A stretch of DNA of 20,084 nucleotides. Source: UMGS1649 sp045637095. Lineage in GTDB: Bacteria > Bacillota > Clostridia > TANB77 > CAG-465. The DNA lies in contig JAZTYX010000050.1 of NCBI GenBank assembly GCA_045637095.1, positions 1 to 20,084 of the forward strand, given 5' to 3'. Positions 17,610-20,084 of this stretch are shown here, piece by piece. The notes under the pieces were generated by a model. That model did not search any database, had not been told where the DNA came from, and was given only the letters and a program-made list of their open reading frames with translations. Positions within the stretch are counted from its first letter, which is position 1; every line of letters starts with the position of its first letter. The position numbers were made by a program, and so were the translations under genes.

Positions 17610-19022
17610 TTAATTGTAATATAACTTTACATTTCTTACTATTCCAGCAAAACTTTGTCTTGAATCGCCTACGACACCTTCACCTAATCTCCAAATTGTT
17701 AATCCTTTGTCGTATTCTTCTGTTTCAGCAACCCTTCTATCATCTACATAAAGTATTGCTTTGTATTTATATAAATTCGTTCCAACTTTTCTTCTTTCTA
17801 CTCTAACACGTATTTTAGTAAATCCTGTTATTGCTATTGGGTATGATAAAATAACAACATTATCATTTTTCCCTGAACCTGTTCTCTTTAACATACATAT
17901 TCCATTAGTTCCTATACTTATTTGCATACCTACTGTTGGAGTTGTCTTTCTTGTAGTTCCCCATACAAAATTATATTTTTCTATTTCATCTTGCTTTACC
18001 ATTGTACCTACTTTTTGTAAATCAGTTGTATCAAATGGTCTTGCCTCAAGTTCAAACATATAGCCGTATCCACCACTAGCATGATCAAATTTTATAACTA
18101 AATGATCTGGTACAACTGTTTCTTTATTAAATTCTCTTTCACCTGGGAAAAAACTATCTAATCTCATTTGATATATGTCTAAATCATCGTGTTTCATTTT
18201 TTCATAATCTATTTTTCCAAACCATCTTGTATTTGTTACTGTTCCACCATAATTTACATATATTCTTGTATTATTTTTTAATGTATTTCCAGTTACCATA
18301 TTATATATTAATGTAGCTGGTGTTGTGTTTGTATTTCGTATTATTACTGTAAATATATCATCTTCATTCATTGTATATGCATATTTACATGTATTTATCT
18401 TCTTTGGAGAAGTAGTTAAATCTTCTGGCTCATCCTCATCTACACAAACAAAATCGTCTGTAGTTGCATCTAACCATAATTTGTTTTCTAATTCTAATAT
18501 TGCTTCTATATGTTGCATTGGATATACTTGAGTAGTTGCTTCATATGTTTCAACTATTTTTTCGTATCCAAGTCCTTTATACCAGTTGTTTAAGAATTCT
18601 TCTTTATCTTGCTCTGTAGAATATGGATATATTCCAAATGTTCCTGGATCTGCCATACCTACTGCTAAAGCTTCTTCATCTGTCTTATCTTTAGCTTGTT
18701 TTGAAGTTGTTTTTTCTAATACTAAATTACCCTCTGCATTTTTCTTGTAGTATTGTACCATTGGTTCTAACTTCACTTGTTCGTGTGTCATTGTTATGTC
18801 ATAATGATTTCCCGTTACTGCAAGTTTATTTCTATACTCTGCATACATTTCTTTTGTTATATACCCTTTAGACCTTGCCGTATCAACAAATTCTTGCGTA
18901 AATCTTAATGCTAAAACATATGCAACGTCATCTTTTTTTTCAAAAGCCATATATACTGGAAATATAAACAGTAGAAATATTGATACAAGTACCCCTAGAA
19001 AAAATTGTATATTTTCTTCCAT
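17610..19022 (-). CDS. Pilin-like carrier with LamG/concanavalin-type C-terminal domain
   Basis: A 470-residue surface protein. A helix at about 7-27 is followed by FVDTARSKGYIT to VTGNHY at 45-74, in the same register as the 1281-residue protein, and by the block NTN 230, YNM 240, YGG 258, W267, also shared with it. Cys193 and Cys212 could form a disulfide. Residues about 300-470 look like a LamG/concanavalin-like sandwich: YMFELEARPF, ITGFTKIRVRVERRK, YKAILYVDDRRV and the closing FAGIVRNVKLYYN, as in domains that bind sugars or matrix proteins. A filament-borne adhesin is the natural reading. ATG at 19022 follows AAAGGGTGG by 6 bases, 13 bases after the preceding gene. The lectin fold is inferred from the strand pattern, not from binding residues. 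Confidence 0.88.
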   Translation of the reverse strand: MEENIQFFLGVLVSIFLLFIFPVYMAFEKKDDVAYVLALRFTQEFVDTARSKGYITKEMYAEYRNKLAVTGNHYDITMTHEQVKLEPMVQYYKKNAEGNLVLEKTTSKQAKDKTDEEALAVGMADPGTFGIYPYSTEQDKEEFLNNWYKGLGYEKIVETYEATTQVYPMQHIEAILELENKLWLDATTDDFVCVDEDEPEDLTTSPKKINTCKYAYTMNEDDIFTVIIRNTNTTPATLIYNMVTGNTLKNNTRIYVNYGGTVTNTRWFGKIDYEKMKHDDLDIYQMRLDSFFPGEREFNKETVVPDHLVIKFDHASGGYGYMFELEARPFDTTDLQKVGTMVKQDEIEKYNFVWGTTRKTTPTVGMQISIGTNGICMLKRTGSGKNDNVVILSYPIAITGFTKIRVRVERRKVGTNLYKYKAILYVDDRRVAETEEYDKGLTIWRLGEGVVGDSRQSFAGIVRNVKLYYN

Positions 19023-19035
19023 TTATAACCACCCT

Positions 19036-19494
19036 TTATAATGAATCTATTGTGTAATCTAAATGCACATTTAATGTTGTATATTCACCATTTATTATTT
19101 TCTCTACTAGAATTACCCACGATGGATTTATTGTACTTAGTTCTTTTTCATCAATTATTCCCATATCTTCATCAAACCAAGCTTCATCTATAGCCGGTTT
19201 TTGATTTGCCGCACTATTGTTATTGCTTATTGAAACTACATTTATAGTAACTTTATCATCATAAGCATATTTTCTAATTAAAGATTGTAACTCTGCTCCA
19301 GATATTTTATCTTCTACTTGGTCATGATTTTTAACTATAGAATCAAACGTCTCTGGTATATCCATTTTTAATTGAGCTTGTTTAGATATCTCTTTTGCTG
19401 CTGTGTAATAATTGATAATCAATGTTATAACTAGCATTATTACAAACAACGAAAGTGCTATAAAAATCGCTTTTGTTGCGTATTCCTGTTCCAT
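19036..19494 (-). CDS. Small pilin-like protein
   Basis: A 152-residue protein with head MEQEYATK, a hydrophobic helix (about 9-28) and an acidic outer part. SGAEL at 65-69 corresponds to the TGAEV motif of its neighbours. The ATG at 19494 is preferred because AAGGGGG lies 8 bases upstream; the in-frame GTG at 19503 directly abuts the ribosome site. It follows the pilin at the edge after the only long gap in the operon (140 bases). Function beyond a pilin-type subunit cannot be read from the sequence. Confidence 0.82.
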   Translation of the reverse strand: MEQEYATKAIFIALSLFVIMLVITLIINYYTAAKEISKQAQLKMDIPETFDSIVKNHDQVEDKISGAELQSLIRKYAYDDKVTINVVSISNNNSAANQKPAIDEAWFDEDMGIIDEKELSTINPSWVILVEKIINGEYTTLNVHLDYTIDSL

Positions 19495-19579
19495 TATGTG
19501 CACCCCCTTAAATTAACAAGTATAAAAAGAATTTTTGTTCCTCTTATATTTATTAATTTTCATCTAGTAATAAATAGCG

Positions 19580-19618
19580 TTTAAAGGCATACAATATTAA
19601 TAATTATATGCCTATAAA
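19580..19618 (-). promoter_or_regulatory. Stem-loop between first pilin gene and the rest of the operon
   Basis: AGGCATA (19585-19591) pairs with TATGCCT (19607-19613), extended after one A-A mismatch by four more pairs, with a 15-base loop. It lies 16 bases after the stop of the edge pilin. Only TTT follows on the minus strand, so it is at best a leaky terminator. An RNA processing or 3'-end stabilising element is equally possible. No convincing promoter was seen in the 140-base gap. Confidence 0.5.
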
Positions 19619-19634
19619 CTGGACCTTTATTTAA

Positions 19635-20084
19635 CTATGCAGCTCTTTGAACAAATAGTATTCCTACAACTGTATCTGTTGTAGAATCTTTAATTACACT
19701 GCTATAGAATGTTTTAGATGCGTTTACACCCATATTTCCTGATCCTGTAGCTTGTAATTTTGTTAATGTTGTTCTTACAGTTGTTCCTGTAAATTCAGTA
19801 TATCCACCTGTGTAGTAAACACCACCTGGATATGATTGAGTTGCTGCTGGAGCTGTTGCTGTAGATTTGTCTTGTTGTAATTTAGTATCATCTAATTTAT
19901 ATTTTCCAGTATATCCTTTTAAAGTTCCTACTTGTACAACTATAGACATTTCTGAGCTTTCATATTGTTGGAAAGCTGCTATAACTTCTGCACCTGTTAA
20001 TGTTTTACCATCGTATGCAGCTGTTATTTGGTTTTGTAAACCTTTTGTTATACCTGATAATTGTGATTGTGCACTTGTTATCAA
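19635..20084 (-). CDS. Pilin-like protein (5' end beyond window)
   Basis: The last 149 codons of a pilin-like gene; the frame is open to the right edge. The TTG at the edge is not a credible start, since the visible chain lacks the hydrophobic helix seen in every paralog. YDGKTLTGAEV (24-34) occurs at about residue 57-68 in the full-length neighbours, so roughly 33 residues, the size of a head plus helix, are missing. The rest is rich in Thr, Gly and Ser with TGGYTEFTGTTV, and ends in FVQRAA. It is the first gene seen of the operon and is followed by a stem-loop, which would fit a major subunit made in excess; that is inference. Confidence 0.82.
   Translation of the reverse strand: MITSAQSQLSGITKGLQNQITAAYDGKTLTGAEVIAAFQQYESSEMSIVVQVGTLKGYTGKYKLDDTKLQQDKSTATAPAATQSYPGGVYYTGGYTEFTGTTVRTTLTKLQATGSGNMGVNASKTFYSSVIKDSTTDTVVGILFVQRAA

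Noticed and set aside
19504..19560. TATACT as a possible -10 box before the gene at 19494
   Set aside because: No acceptable -35 sequence at 16-18 bases; AT-rich DNA gives many such matches.
20070..20084. TTG at the right edge as the start of the edge pilin gene
   Set aside because: All paralogs have about 33 more N-terminal residues including the membrane helix; the gene is simply cut by the window.

Overview
The window suggests a Gram-positive anaerobe of the Bacillota, most likely Clostridia. Indications are strong AGGAGG-type ribosome sites, S-layer homology (SLH) domains, a YtvI-type AI-2E permease and consensus sigma-A promoters. Every supported gene is on the minus strand, so the window reads from right to left. 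No tRNA, rRNA, CRISPR array, transposase or phage gene was seen.

Bases 20084 to about 4171 hold one long, tightly packed operon that enters from beyond the right edge. It encodes nine exported or membrane-anchored proteins. Three are small pilin-like proteins and a fourth runs off the edge. Two are large pilin-like 'carriers' with closely matching N-termini but different outer halves: a LamG/concanavalin-type domain in one and a row of Ig-like repeats in the other. A 412-residue pilin-like protein ends in a His/Cys metal-site motif. A membrane protein has two degenerate SLH-like segments. The last is a 2024-residue secreted protein with a central coiled coil of about 400 residues. Genes are separated by 8 to 17 bases or overlap, except for a 140-base gap with a stem-loop after the first pilin. 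A strong terminator closes the operon. I read this as a surface filament or adhesin assembly locus of the Tad/type IV pilin-like kind. The ATPase, platform protein and peptidase are not in the window and would have to lie upstream.

Bases 4115 to 2973 hold an AI-2E family permease (YtvI-like) with its own perfect-consensus promoter.

Bases 2979 to 1 differ in composition. Counted 60-base samples give 52% GC in the protease gene and 48% in the S-layer gene, against 25% in the permease gene and 23-37% in the pilin operon. This part holds an HtrA-like serine protease whose 5' end lacks a normal start codon, then an SLH protein running off the left edge. The SLH gene has a clear promoter, a structured leader and phased TGTAAY repeats upstream. 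The composition changes where the protease gene begins. That is either a real recombination junction or an assembly join, and it should be settled before the two halves are treated as one genome.
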